From the NCBI RefSeq assembly GCF_000373925.1, contig NZ_KB892708.1:186001-250000 (forward strand): 64,000 nt of DNA, in the 5' to 3' direction. Made by a program: the position numbers and the translations under genes. The DNA comes from Actinopolymorpha alba DSM 45243. GTDB taxonomy: Bacteria > Actinomycetota > Actinomycetes > Propionibacteriales > Actinopolymorphaceae. The notes under the pieces were generated by a model. That model made no database searches. It saw nothing but the letters and a program-made list of their open reading frames with translations, and was not told the origin of the DNA. Each line of letters starts with the position of its first letter. The first letter of the stretch is position 1. Of the stretch, positions 1 through 8,862 are shown one piece after another.

Positions 1-57
1 CCCCACCATCAGCCCGGTGATGCTCGCCGCACCAACCAGACCGCAGGACCTGATCAC
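1..57 (-). CDS. N-terminus of a membrane protein (partial)
   Basis: A GTG start at 57 overlaps the TGA stop of the upstream acetyltransferase gene by 4 bp, and the frame stays open to the window edge for 19 codons. The visible residues (VIRSCGLVGAASITGLMVG) are hydrophobic and glycine-rich, as at the start of a first transmembrane helix of a transporter-like protein. The overlap suggests translational coupling with the acetyltransferase. The family cannot be told from 19 residues. Confidence 0.45.
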   Translation of the reverse strand, partial: MIRSCGLVGAASITGLMVG

Positions 58-1037
58 GAGGAAAGCGGGAGTGGTTTGCGATAGCGCGGCTCCCGCTCGA
101 TCACCTGATATCCGAGACCTTCGTAGAACCGAACGCTGCGATGCGGATTCTCGGCGACGGTGCTGAGTTCGGCCGAGGGGACGCGGCGGTCAGCCAGGCC
201 GCACAGGCTCCCGTACACCAGGGCTCTGCCGAGTCCGCGCCGCCGCCACGGCTCCCGGACCGCGACCCACGGAGTGTGCCCGGTGCCGTCCGGCCGGATC
301 TCGCTGATGACGACCCCCGCGACCTCGTCGCCGGCCCAGGCGACGCGCCACAGATCGGTGTCGTGCTGGCGTTCCCTGACATCTCGCTGGTATTCGGCGA
401 AGGAACGCGGGACATATCCGGTCCGGCTGGGAGTGAAGCACTCTTCGATCGCCTGATGGATCCGCGGGTGGTCAGTCTCGGCGACGGTGCGCAGGTCGAT
501 GCTGGTGGGGAGGGTGGGTGGTGGGGTCAGCCGGGTCGCGGCGGCCGGGTCGCACGTCATGGTGACGACGGTGAAGGCGAGGCGGTATCCGTGGCGGTGG
601 AGCAGTGCCGCGGTCTCCGGGTCGTCCTCCGCGGCGTTCGTGCCGAGCATGATCGGCCCAGATCCTGGCTGGCGCCGGGCGAGAGCTGAGGCCTGCTCCT
701 CCTGCCGGGTCAGGAGCGCACCGCCGATACCGCGCCGCAGCCAGGCCGGTGCGACCCACCCCAACAGCAGGTAGACCCGGGTGGAGTCGACCTCGGTCCA
801 CCAGTCGAGCCAGGTGTACCCGACGATCTGCTTGCCCGACCCGTCCGTGACTTCGGCGACCAGGCAGGTGGCCCGCTGGTCGGGCGAGCAGTCGGGGTCG
901 TCCGGTCCAGGGAACCAGCCGTCACCATCGCGTACGGCCGACCGGACGGCCTGAAGGCCGGTGTGGTCTGGAGGACCGGCGTACGGCCGGATTCGTACGT
1001 CGGGATTGGCCGTGGTCGCGCCAGTGCCGTACGACAT
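54..1037 (-). CDS. Tandem GNAT-family N-acetyltransferase
   Basis: The 327-residue protein carries two GNAT acetyl-CoA-binding folds. The first covers about residues 13-155 with the pyrophosphate-binding motif RRGIGGALLTRQE; the second covers about residues 180-325 with WRRRGLGRALVYG and a final ENPHRSVRFYEGLGY, typical of the last GNAT strand. Such proteins transfer acetyl groups from acetyl-CoA to an amine; tandem forms include mycothiol synthase (MshD) and many uncharacterised actinobacterial enzymes. The substrate cannot be read from the sequence. It is divergent from the sixA-like gene, with a perfect 30-bp palindrome at 1063-1092 just upstream of its start. Confidence 0.85.
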   Translation of the reverse strand: MSYGTGATTANPDVRIRPYAGPPDHTGLQAVRSAVRDGDGWFPGPDDPDCSPDQRATCLVAEVTDGSGKQIVGYTWLDWWTEVDSTRVYLLLGWVAPAWLRRGIGGALLTRQEEQASALARRQPGSGPIMLGTNAAEDDPETAALLHRHGYRLAFTVVTMTCDPAAATRLTPPPTLPTSIDLRTVAETDHPRIHQAIEECFTPSRTGYVPRSFAEYQRDVRERQHDTDLWRVAWAGDEVAGVVISEIRPDGTGHTPWVAVREPWRRRGLGRALVYGSLCGLADRRVPSAELSTVAENPHRSVRFYEGLGYQVIEREPRYRKPLPLSS

Positions 1038-1062
1038 GAAGCCTCCACCTGGTCACGAGATG

Positions 1063-1092
1063 CCTTTGAGAGGTCGCGCGACCTCTCAAAGG
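1063..1092. promoter_or_regulatory. Perfect 30-bp palindrome between divergent genes
   Basis: CCTTTGAGAGGTCGC (1063-1077) is followed directly by its exact reverse complement (1078-1092), with no spacer. It lies 26 bp upstream of the acetyltransferase start and about 117-126 bp upstream of the sixA-like start. A spacerless palindrome in a divergent promoter region suggests an operator for a dimeric repressor. A structural hairpin with a CGCG tip is the alternative. Confidence 0.6.
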
Positions 1093-1208
1093 TCAGAGAG
1101 TCGTCGGGTCAGATTCTTCGGACGACTCCGCGGTCGGGCAACCGAGAATTCCGCGGCGCCTGGACGGCGGCACGCCTGGTCGAGGCGCAGGCTCACCGGG
1201 CTGGCAGA

Positions 1209-1724
1209 GTGGAGGACGTGACCCGACGACTCCTGCTGCTGCGCCATGGTAAGGCCGAGTCCCCGCTCGGAGTCAGCGACCAGGACCGTCCGCTGGCCGG
1301 CCGCGGACGGAGACAGTCGGAGTACGCCGGAGCGGAGTGCCGGGCCCGCGGCGTCACCCCTGAACTCGTGGTGGTCTCACCGGCACGGCGGGCATGGGAA
1401 ACCTGGGAGTGGTTCGCGGCGGGACTCAAGGCGGCACCGGAGGTCGACATCGATCGCCGGGTTTATGCCAACACGGTGGACGATCTCCTCGACGTGATCA
1501 ACGAGGTGCCGGACGAGATCGGCACGCTCCTGATCGTCGGTCACAACCCGTCGGTCGCCGGGCTCGCGAGCATCCTGGACGACGATTCGAGCCGTCCCGC
1601 GCGTACGCCGCTCGCCGACGGCTATCCGACAGGTGCCTTGGCGGTCTTCGACCTCGACGTGTCGTGGGCGCTGGTCGCGCCGGGCGTTGCCCGCCTGCGC
1701 GAGGTCATCCGCCGTCCCCACTGA
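1209..1724 (+). CDS. SixA-like histidine phosphatase
   Basis: The protein belongs to the histidine phosphatase (phosphoglycerate mutase-like) superfamily, SixA branch. Near the N-terminus it has LLRHGKAE, the RHG motif whose histidine is transiently phosphorylated; SPARRAWETW follows at about residue 55 and GHNPSV, with the second catalytic histidine, near residue 115. At about 170 residues it has the short single-domain SixA size. E. coli SixA dephosphorylates phosphohistidine proteins, but the target here is unknown. The frame is open far upstream; the GTG codons at 1209 and 1218 fit the family N-terminus, and I use 1209. Confidence 0.85.
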   Translation: MEDVTRRLLLLRHGKAESPLGVSDQDRPLAGRGRRQSEYAGAECRARGVTPELVVVSPARRAWETWEWFAAGLKAAPEVDIDRRVYANTVDDLLDVINEVPDEIGTLLIVGHNPSVAGLASILDDDSSRPARTPLADGYPTGALAVFDLDVSWALVAPGVARLREVIRRPH

Positions 1725-1778
1725 TCTGGTACCCGATCAAGTGGGAACGGCGGATGGAGCCGATCTGGTCGACGCGGA

Positions 1779-3032
1779 TCAGCGCGGCTGAGAGAGCTGG
1801 GGAACGCGTCGCCAGGCTGGCCGGGCCGCATTGGTCAGAGCCCGCAGGAGCCACTCCACCGGGCCGTACCCGTGGCTCGCCAGCCACCGCGTACTCACCA
1901 CCAACTGAGCGCAGAAGATCGCGACCGCGACGAGCAGGACGACGAGCGGGGAGAGCTGGCCAATCAGACCAAGCCCGTAGCCGGTGAAGAGCAGCGTACA
2001 AATCAGCGACTGGAAGAGGTAGTTGGACAAAGCCATCCGGCCGGCGGGGGCGAGCGCCGCGGCGATGCGCTGTCCTCGCTCCGACTGGAACAGCCGCAGC
2101 AGGGTCGCCACGTAGGCGGCCGTCAGCAGGGGAGCGGTGATCACACTGAGGGCGAGCGCGAACACGGCCCCGGCACCGCTGCCGTAGGACGTACCGAAGC
2201 TGGTGAACACCACCGCACCCACGAGTCCAATTGGGTAACCCGCCCACTGCACCGCGCGCAGGACACCGATGTGCTGGGCGACGTCAGAGAGCAACCGCCG
2301 CTTGCCGGCGGCCAGACCCACCAGGAACGCCGCGAGCGCGGTCGGTGCCTGCATGGAGGCCCAGGCCAGGAGGTTCTGAGGCAACAGCCGGACGTACTCC
2401 GCGATCACCGAGGCAGGTCCGCCCTGCAGCGCCGCGGTGGACCGTGCACCCTCGGCCGCGGCGCCGGCCGGGTCAGTCGCCATGGCGGGATCGGCCAGCA
2501 TGGCGAGTCCGGACAGAACGAGTGACAGCGCGGTGAGCCCGATCAGTACGCCGGCCACGATGAGTGCGGTACGCGGGCGGATCCGGTGGACAGCGAGCAG
2601 GATCAGGCCGAGCACGGCGTAGAGCCTCAGGATGTCGCCGTGGAACAGCAGTACGGAGTGCGCGGCACCGAGGACGAGCAGACCGGCGATGCGGCGCAGG
2701 ATGCGCGGCGTGAATGCGGCGCCCTGACGAGCCGCCGAGTCCAACTGCAGCGTGAAGCTGTAGCCGAACAGGAAGGAGAACAGCAGGTAGAACTTCGTGT
2801 CGAAGAGCAGTGCCTGCACCCAGTGCAGGGCGTGGTCGACGCCAGAGGAGAAGGCCGGGTCCTTGGCGCCGAAGACCGGATAGCCGGAGGCGAAGAAGGT
2901 GATGTTGACAATCAGGATGCCCAACAGCGCGAAGCCGCGCAGTGCGTCGACATCCATGATCCGGGGCCCGATCCTGCCCGGGTGCGCGGTCGCATCCTGA
3001 CTTGCGCTCGCTCGTTCCTTGGCCGCTTTCAT
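1779..3032 (-). CDS. DUF418 (YeiB-like) integral membrane protein
   Basis: This 417-residue protein has the DUF418/YeiB layout. A cytoplasmic N-terminus leads into MDVDALRGFALLGILIVN, the conserved acyltransferase-3-like first helix, and several more transmembrane segments follow. The C-terminal DUF418 part includes GRMALSNYLFQSLIC and ends at HGYGPVEWLLRALTN. The family is distantly related to membrane acyltransferases, and its substrate has not been established. The gene stands alone between sixA and serB and has its own upstream gap of about 195 bp. Confidence 0.9.
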   Translation of the reverse strand: MKAAKERASASQDATAHPGRIGPRIMDVDALRGFALLGILIVNITFFASGYPVFGAKDPAFSSGVDHALHWVQALLFDTKFYLLFSFLFGYSFTLQLDSAARQGAAFTPRILRRIAGLLVLGAAHSVLLFHGDILRLYAVLGLILLAVHRIRPRTALIVAGVLIGLTALSLVLSGLAMLADPAMATDPAGAAAEGARSTAALQGGPASVIAEYVRLLPQNLLAWASMQAPTALAAFLVGLAAGKRRLLSDVAQHIGVLRAVQWAGYPIGLVGAVVFTSFGTSYGSGAGAVFALALSVITAPLLTAAYVATLLRLFQSERGQRIAAALAPAGRMALSNYLFQSLICTLLFTGYGLGLIGQLSPLVVLLVAVAIFCAQLVVSTRWLASHGYGPVEWLLRALTNAARPAWRRVPQLSQPR

Positions 3033-3226
3033 GTCCGCCCCTCGTGTTCTGGATCATCGACTGATCTCGGCACGAGGGACACTAGAAGTCGGCCGGCTGG
3101 CGAAGAATGCGGTCAACTCCCGAGTGCGAGGTGGGGACAACCCCCGCCGGATGGGAGCGACCTGGGAGCTCAGTGTTGGCTCGCGAACCTATGGGTTAGC
3201 CGTGCTCGCCGGCCTCGGCTTCAGCG

Positions 3227-4456
3227 TCAAACTTCGGCGTCAGCTTCGGCGTCCGCGGCCTCGATCTCCTCCCGGGTGATGCCGAGGAGGTACAGGATCG
3301 CGTCGAGGTAGGGCACGCTGAGGGCCGTGTCGGCCGCCTCGCGGACGACCGGCTTGGCGTTGAACGCCACCCCCAACCCCGCGGCCGCGAGCATGTCGAG
3401 GTCGTTGGCACCGTCACCGATGGCGACCGTCTGGGAGAGGGGTACGCCGGCGCGGCTGGCGAACTCCCGCAGCGCCTCCGCCTTGGCAGGACGGTCCACG
3501 ATTCGCCCGACGACCTGGCCGGTCAGCCTGCCGTCAGCGACCTCGAGGGTGTTGGCCGCCACGAAGTCGATGCCGAGTTCGGCGGCGATCGGCTCGACCA
3601 CCTCGGAGAAGCCGCCGCTCACGACGCCGAGTTGGTACCCAAGGCGTTTGAGGGTACGTACGAGGGTTCGGGCGCCCGGGGTGAGCTGGACCTTCCGGCG
3701 TACGTCGTCCAACGCATCCGCGTCCACCCCGGCGAGCAGCGCCACCCGCCGACGTAGGGACTCCGCGAAGTCCAGCTCGCCGCGCATCGCCGCGGCCGTG
3801 ACCCGAGTGACCTCGTCGAGGTAGCCGGCGTGGGCGGCGAGCATCTCGATCACCTCACCCTGGATGAGGGTCGAGTCGACGTCGAGAACCACCAGGCGCT
3901 TGGCCCGCCGGTAGAGCCCCGCCGGCTGGACTGCCACGTCGACCTCCTGGTCCGCGGCCTCGATTGCGAGGGCGTTGCGGAGCATGTCCGGGTCGGTCCC
4001 CGAGACGTCCAGCTCGATCGCGATGACGGGATAGCGGGCGATCCGGACGATCCGGTCGATGTTGCCGCCGGTGTCCGCGATCCGGCCGGCGATGGCGGAG
4101 ACGGCCCGCGCCGGCAACGGATGCCCGAGGACGGTCACGTGGCTACGCCCGAGCCGCCGCGGCAGGTTGTCGCCCGCACCGGACTCGACCTCCACCTCCA
4201 TGCCGAGGTTGCGCGCGACCTTCTCGACGGTCTTTCGGAGACGGATCTCGTCGCGAGGTGCCGTCACCAGCACGCCCAGAACGAGCCTGCCACGCAGGAC
4301 CACCTGTTCGACGTCCAGGACCTCCACCGAGAACGGCGCGAGCGCGTCGAAGACCGCGGACGTGACCCCCGGCCGGTCGCGGCCGGTCAGCGTGACGAGA
4401 AGGGTGGTGACGGTTGGATCTCCTGCGGACACGCCCGCAACGTTAGTGGGGCTCAT
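3227..4456 (-). CDS. serB: Phosphoserine phosphatase with N-terminal ACT region
   Basis: The enzyme hydrolyses phosphoserine to serine, the last step of serine synthesis. Residues 15-180 hold two ACT-like regulatory modules that start at LLVTLTGRDRPGV. The HAD catalytic domain follows, with the nucleophile motif DVDST (Asp192, Asp194), motif II at Ser280-Gly281 (VSGGFSEV), and motif III/IV at 347-352 (GDGAND). At 409 residues it matches the long actinobacterial SerB2 form, in which ACT domains can sense serine. All catalytic residues are present. The acidic, alanine-rich tail is unusual but harmless-looking. Confidence 0.95.
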   Translation of the reverse strand: MSPTNVAGVSAGDPTVTTLLVTLTGRDRPGVTSAVFDALAPFSVEVLDVEQVVLRGRLVLGVLVTAPRDEIRLRKTVEKVARNLGMEVEVESGAGDNLPRRLGRSHVTVLGHPLPARAVSAIAGRIADTGGNIDRIVRIARYPVIAIELDVSGTDPDMLRNALAIEAADQEVDVAVQPAGLYRRAKRLVVLDVDSTLIQGEVIEMLAAHAGYLDEVTRVTAAAMRGELDFAESLRRRVALLAGVDADALDDVRRKVQLTPGARTLVRTLKRLGYQLGVVSGGFSEVVEPIAAELGIDFVAANTLEVADGRLTGQVVGRIVDRPAKAEALREFASRAGVPLSQTVAIGDGANDLDMLAAAGLGVAFNAKPVVREAADTALSVPYLDAILYLLGITREEIEAADAEADAEV

Positions 4457-4466
4457 CCACGCGATC

Positions 4467-5219
4467 TCAGCCGCGTCCGATGAACGGCATCTGGGTCGCC
4501 ATCACCGTCATGAACGGCACGTTGGCATCGAGCGGGAGGCTGGCCATGTAGGTGACAGCACGGGCGACGTGCTCGACGTCGATCGTGGGCTCCGGGCGTA
4601 CCGAGCCATCCGCCTGGGCCACGCCCCGATCCATCCGTTCAGTCATGGGCGTGGCGGCGTTGCCAATGTCGATCTGGCCACAGGCGATGCCGTATGGCCG
4701 GCCGTCCAGAGCGGTGGCTTTCGTGAGTCCGGTGATCGCGTGCTTGCTGGCGGTGTACGGCGCGGAGTGTGGACGTGGCGTGTGGGACGAAAGTGACCCG
4801 TTGTTGATGATGCGTCCTCCCTGTGGCCGCTGTTCCTTCATCAGGCGGAACGCCTGTCGTGTGCACAGGAACGCGCCGGTGAGGTTGGCGCCGATGACGG
4901 CGTTCCAGTCCTCCAGAGCAAGGTCCTCGAGTGGGACCGGTGGCGCGTTTCGGCCGGCGTTGTTGACCAGTAGATCGAGCCGGCCGTACGCCGTGCCGAC
5001 GCCCGTGAACAGAGCCTCCACCGATGCCGGGTCGGCGACGTCGGTTGGCACGGCAAGGCAGTCTTGACGAAGGTCGCGGATCTCGTCGGCCACCGCGTGG
5101 AGCGGTTGCTCACGGCGTCCGGCCAGAACCACCACGAAGCCTTCACGGGCGAGGGCAATCGACACAGCCCGGCCGATTCCCGAACCAGCGCCGGTAACGA
5201 GCGCAACCTTGTCAGTCAT
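4467..5219 (-). CDS. Short-chain dehydrogenase/reductase
   Basis: This is a classical SDR of 250 residues. The NAD(P)-binding TGAGSGIG sits at residues 9-16, NNAG is in the middle, and a catalytic serine (NGSLSSHT) and YTASKHA (YxxxK) follow. The frame is open to 5945, but the start at 5219 gives the family's standard N-terminus ([10 protein letters not shown]). An Arg follows the glycine-rich loop by about 20 residues (AGRREQ), which suggests NADPH preference. The substrate is unknown. It ends 11 bp from the serB start, so the two genes may be co-transcribed. Confidence 0.88.
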   Translation of the reverse strand: MTDKVALVTGAGSGIGRAVSIALAREGFVVVLAGRREQPLHAVADEIRDLRQDCLAVPTDVADPASVEALFTGVGTAYGRLDLLVNNAGRNAPPVPLEDLALEDWNAVIGANLTGAFLCTRQAFRLMKEQRPQGGRIINNGSLSSHTPRPHSAPYTASKHAITGLTKATALDGRPYGIACGQIDIGNAATPMTERMDRGVAQADGSVRPEPTIDVEHVARAVTYMASLPLDANVPFMTVMATQMPFIGRG

Positions 5220-5330
5220 GGTGATACGAGTGGTCCTCTCCGCGCGTGTGCTGGTCTCGTTCCCACATTCTGGCGTGGGATCGGTGCACGGCCGGTGAAA
5301 TGCGGACGCCATCTTGGGTGTTGACCTTTC

Positions 5331-6074
5331 ATGGTCACGAATCGAGGACGGATCAGAATCGAGCCGGGCGCCAAGCGGATACGCACGTACCTCGGTGGCG
5401 TTGCCGTGGCGGACAGCACCCATCCGGTGCTTGTCTGGGAATCGCCGTACTATCCGACGTACTACCTTCCGGTGCAGGACGTCCGAATGGATCTGATTGA
5501 GCCAGACGGGAACGTCGTTCACTCCCCGAGCCGGGGTGACGGTCATACCTACACCGTGAAAGCCGGCGGAAAGGAAGCGGCCGGCGCGGCGTTGCGATAC
5601 GAGAGCCCCGCCGTCGAGGAGTTGCGTGATCTCGTGCGGTTCGATTGGGCCGCGATGGACGCGTGGTTCGAGGAGGACGAGGAAGTCTTCGTCCATGCAC
5701 GGAATCCCTACACCCGCGTCGATATCCTCGCCAGCTCCCGCCACGTCCGGGTGGAGGTCGACGGCGTGACGGTCGCGGATTCTTCGAGCCCGACGCTGCT
5801 CTTCGAGACGGGCGCGCCGGTGCGTTACTACCTGCCGAAGTCGCACGTACGCATGGATCTGCTGACGCCTACGACGACAGAGACTCGTTGTCCCTACAAG
5901 GGGCAGGCGGAGTACTGGTCGGTGCGGGTTGGTGACGAGATCCACGACGACCTGGCCTGGTCGTACCCCACACCGTTTGCGGAGAGCCAGAAGATCACCG
6001 GGCTGATCTCGTTCTACAACGAGAAGGTCGACATCTACGTCGACGGAGTACGAGAGGAACGGCCCAGCCGCTGA
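5331..6074 (+). CDS. Double DUF427 domain protein
   Basis: The 247-residue protein consists of two tandem DUF427 modules. Each module has the run V-AD-(S)-P-L-E and a YYLP strand: [15 protein letters not shown] with TYYLPVQDV in the first, [16 protein letters not shown] with RYYLPKSHV in the second. The second module continues with the signature [14 protein letters not shown] and ends with [15 protein letters not shown]427 proteins are small all-beta soluble proteins, common in actinobacteria, with no settled function. It is divergent from the SDR. Confidence 0.88.
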   Translation: MVTNRGRIRIEPGAKRIRTYLGGVAVADSTHPVLVWESPYYPTYYLPVQDVRMDLIEPDGNVVHSPSRGDGHTYTVKAGGKEAAGAALRYESPAVEELRDLVRFDWAAMDAWFEEDEEVFVHARNPYTRVDILASSRHVRVEVDGVTVADSSSPTLLFETGAPVRYYLPKSHVRMDLLTPTTTETRCPYKGQAEYWSVRVGDEIHDDLAWSYPTPFAESQKITGLISFYNEKVDIYVDGVREERPSR

Positions 6075-6551
6075 GTGCGGGCGGTGTGTGCTTGTTCGGG
6101 TGTGGGTCGGGGCCCCCCTCGTACGACTCTATTGGCTGAGGGTCCCCCTACCCGAACGCAACGTGGCCCGTGCCGTGAATTGAGCTGTCTCGGGGTGTCC
6201 GGGGGTTCATTCGCTGGCGGACGACTCTCATGACACGTCCGCCTTTTATCCTGCTGAGTTAGGTGAACGCAGCGTGCGGATAGTCGCTGAGCACGGGGTG
6301 AGCACGCTGAGTTCAAGCCGATCAGTCGAACTCAGCGTTCCCAGCTTCAGTTGCTTGATCTCCGCGAGCTTCTCGCTGCTGACGAACTGGCCGCTGCCCG
6401 GCAGCGATCTGGGCCCGGCGACCACTTACACAGGGTCTCCGTCGACCCGATCCGACCGGGAGAGCCAAACGGTCAGGATCGCCTTGTAGATAAGACAGTT
6501 TCAGGTCTCCGCTGGTTGCGCTGGTGATCTTGGCGGGGTAAAATCGAACGT
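6075..6551. other. 477-bp intergenic region with two inverted repeats
   Basis: No convincing gene is visible here. The region holds a family-1 palindromic element (6094-6157) and an 11-bp perfect inverted repeat, ACGCTGAGTTC at 6304-6314 and its complement at 6328-6338. Just before the HNH gene, TCGAAC-GTAT-GGGCGA overlaps its start codon. This is a 4-of-6 match to the second half of the actinobacterial LexA box TCGAAC-N4-GTTCGA. Confidence 0.6.
6094..6157. repeat. Dispersed palindromic element, family 1, copy A
   Basis: The outer arms GTTCGGG (6094-6100) and CCCGAAC (6151-6157) pair exactly. The inner G-rich and C-rich arms pair imperfectly. The loop carries ACGACTCTATTGGC (core 6123-6132), which recurs in the copies at 24593-24651 and 63573-63623. 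It lies 20 bp after the DUF427 gene, so it could act as a terminator. Confidence 0.65.
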
Positions 6552-8255
6552 ATGGGCGATGGCGATGGTGTGCGGATCTCACCGCTTCCGCCTGGGTTTG
6601 CTGAGATGCTTCCCGGTCCGGAGTTGGTGGCCGCGTTCGCTGCTGTCGACCGGTCGGCGTGTAACGGGTTCGAGCTTGGGGTGTTGCTTCAGGCCGCGCG
6701 GAAGGTCGCCTGTTGGGGCGAGTCTTTGAGTCTTGTTGTGACTGCTGTGTTGGCGCACTGCCCGCCGTGTTTCAAGGATGGTGAGGCGGAACGCTCGTCT
6801 GTGCCGGAGCCGCGGGCGGCTGAGTTGTTGTCGCCGTTGTTGGGGTGGACCAACTACCGCAGTGATCAGTTCATGCTCATCGCGTTGGCGTTGTCTGACC
6901 TGCCGAATACCCGGCAGGCGTTGGAACGCGGGGAACTCGAGTTCTCTGAGGTTCGGACGATCGTCGACCGGCTCACCCTCCTGCCTCCAGTCGATCGTGC
7001 GGCGGTGGATGTGGCGATCTTCCCCGAGGTGTTGAAACTGCGGGGCGGGCTGCTACGGCTGCACATCGAGGCCGAAATCTTGAAGGTCAACCCCGAAGCA
7101 GCGAAAGAACGGCACAAGAAGGCCCGCGAGGACCGCGGTGTGGCCGTCTATCCCGACGTGGACAACGTCTCCACGGTGCGCCTGCACGGCATTCCCCATG
7201 ATCAGGCAGCCCAAGCCTGGGCCTTGATCGACGCCATCGCCCGCACCGAGAAGGCACGCGGGGACGAACGCACCCTCCCACAACTGCGCGCCGACATCGC
7301 CGTCTCCCTGCTGTCCGGCGAGGCCGACGTCATCATCTGCGACGGCGCTCCAGAAGCTGCCAAAGAGGACGAGGATTGCACCGGTGAGAACGGTGCCGGG
7401 GAGAACGGCGACGACGCCGACCCCCGTCAAGGATCCTTTGACGACCTGCTCGACGAGCACAACAACGCTGACAGCCCTTCCGAAGCTGAGGGTGCGCAGG
7501 ACGACTCCGCCACCGAGTAGGATGGGTGCAGGCACACCGGGCGGGACCACGATCTTCACGTCGAGGGCTGCCCGTGTGAGGACTGCAAACCCGCCACCTA
7601 CACCCACCCGTTGGACCGGACCAGGCCGCAGCCCCGCAACAACAGCGCCCGTGAGGAAATCCCGTCCGATGATGACCTTGCCGAGCAGGAGATCCCGGCC
7701 GCGTTCCGGTCCTGGAGAGCTGCGATCAAGGCGAAGCTCCAGCTGAACGTGCCGATCACGACACTGTTCGAGCTGGCGGAGCGGCCCGCGGAGCTTGGCG
7801 GGTTCGGGCCCGTGCTCACCGAAGTAGCGCGGCGGTTGATCGCCAACCATCTCGATAATCCGGATGCGATGTTCGCCATCGGAGTCACCCACCCGGTGAC
7901 CGGGCAGTTGTTGAGTTTGCACCCACTGTCGAAACGCTTCCTACGCGGACTCCCGGCAGAGTTTGTGCAGTCGCTCAACCAGCGCTGCACCTGGATGCTC
8001 TGCCGACGCCCAGCGATCTCCTGCGACCTCGACCACACCAAGCCCTACTCCGAGGGTGGCGAAACCTCAGTCAACAACGTGGCACCACTATGCCGACGCC
8101 ACGACCGCGTGAAGACCGAGGGCGACTGGAAGGTCGAACAGACCAGCCCAGGACACCTCACCTACACCGACCCGCACGGCCGGCAGTACCAGGTGACGCC
8201 GCCACGCCTCACCGACCCTGTAGAACCAGACGATCCCGATCCTCCACCCTTTTAG
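6552..8255 (+). pseudogene. DUF222/HNH endonuclease (13E12 family) split by one TAG
   Basis: Codons 1-322 encode a DUF222 domain (from EMLPGPELVAAFAAVD) and an acidic linker ending in DSATE, followed by TAG at 7518-7520. The same frame then runs on without interruption through a cysteine-rich stretch (EGCPCEDC) into a C-terminal HNH nuclease, CDLDHTKPYSEGG...NVAPLCRRHDRVK. A single nonsense change therefore splits a 566-codon protein. REP13E12 genes of mycobacteria share this layout, and some are LexA-controlled or used as prophage attachment sites. The N-terminal half could still be made, and the HNH half could restart at 7611. Readthrough or sequencing error are the alternatives. Confidence 0.8.
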
Positions 8256-8287
8256 CCAACGCGGGAAGCGGGACAAGCAAACAAACC

Positions 8288-8331
8288 GGCAGGCTCGAGA
8301 GCCCTTACAGAGAAGGGATATCGAGCCTGCC
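8288..8331. terminator. Terminator-like hairpin after the HNH gene
   Basis: GGCAGGCTCG (from 8288) pairs perfectly with CGAGCCTGCC (ending 8331). After a 4-nt internal mismatch, CCCTT pairs with AAGGG. It lies 33 bp past the stop codon. A closely related hairpin follows the duplicated remnant at 8778-8817. Confidence 0.65.
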
Positions 8332-8404
8332 AGCATGCGTATGGAGCTCAGGTCGAGCCGGCCCGGCCGACCAGCCCGGCTCACACCGAGCGGCCCGGGC
8401 CGCA

Positions 8405-8576
8405 GCAGGGCAGCTCAGCGATCAGCGCCGCCGGGGGTGCGGAGACCTGTTCCATCTCGGCGAGTTGGCTCACCAAGGTCCATCGTGCCGTTGACCGTGC
8501 GGGCGCGACGGAGCAGGCGGAGCGAGGCCGAGTGCAGAACACTAGCGGTCTGGTGGACCTCATCATCAGGAACTCC
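8405..8576 (-). pseudogene. Fragment of a MarR-family regulator
   Basis: Read on the minus strand, one frame gives VHQTASVLHSASLRLLRRAR and then TMDLG, which looks like the first helices of an actinobacterial MarR protein. A different frame then gives SQLAEMEQVSAPPAALIAEL, which resembles the MarR DNA-recognition region (LAxxEQVSPPTMT). The linker between them is missing and the frame changes, so the gene is broken. MarR genes often sit beside MFS exporters, and a ruined MFS gene lies next door. The assignment rests on about 45 residues. Confidence 0.45.
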
Positions 8577-8619
8577 GGGCGGCCGCCCCGGCAAGTCACC
8601 CTGACGAAGAAGGTTAACC

Positions 8620-8817
8620 ATGGAGGTCGAGCAGGCCAGCCCGGCCCATTTCCGGTACACCGACCCACACGGCCGGCAATACGAGATCACCCCACCACGC
8701 CTCACCGACCCTGTGGAACCCGATGATCCTGATCCGCCGCCGACCTGTGCGGGAAACGTACAAGCACATCAAATCGGCAGGCTCGAAAGCCCTTGAGAGG
8801 AAGGGCTTTTGAGCCTG
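8620..8817 (+). pseudogene. Duplicated 3' end of a second DUF222/HNH gene
   Basis: This segment repeats 8126-8331. The encoded residues VEQASPAHFRYTDPHGRQYE and PPRLTDPVEPDDPDPPP match the C-terminus of the upstream HNH protein (VEQTSPGHLTYTDPHGRQYQ) with a few substitutions. The terminator-like hairpin is repeated too, at 8778-8817 (CAGGCTCGAAAGCCCTT paired with AAGGGCTTTTGAGCCTG, one or two mismatches). The DUF222 and HNH domains are absent. It is the tail of a lost sister copy, probably left by recombination between repeats. Confidence 0.75.
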
Positions 8818-8862
8818 TCTCGATGCACGTACTGTGATGTCCAAGCGAGAGACGAGCAGCGA

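Noticed and set aside
6536-6560. Full LexA/SOS box at the HNH gene start
   Set aside because: The left half TCGAAC is exact but the right half GGGCGA matches only four of six positions; kept only as a weak hint.
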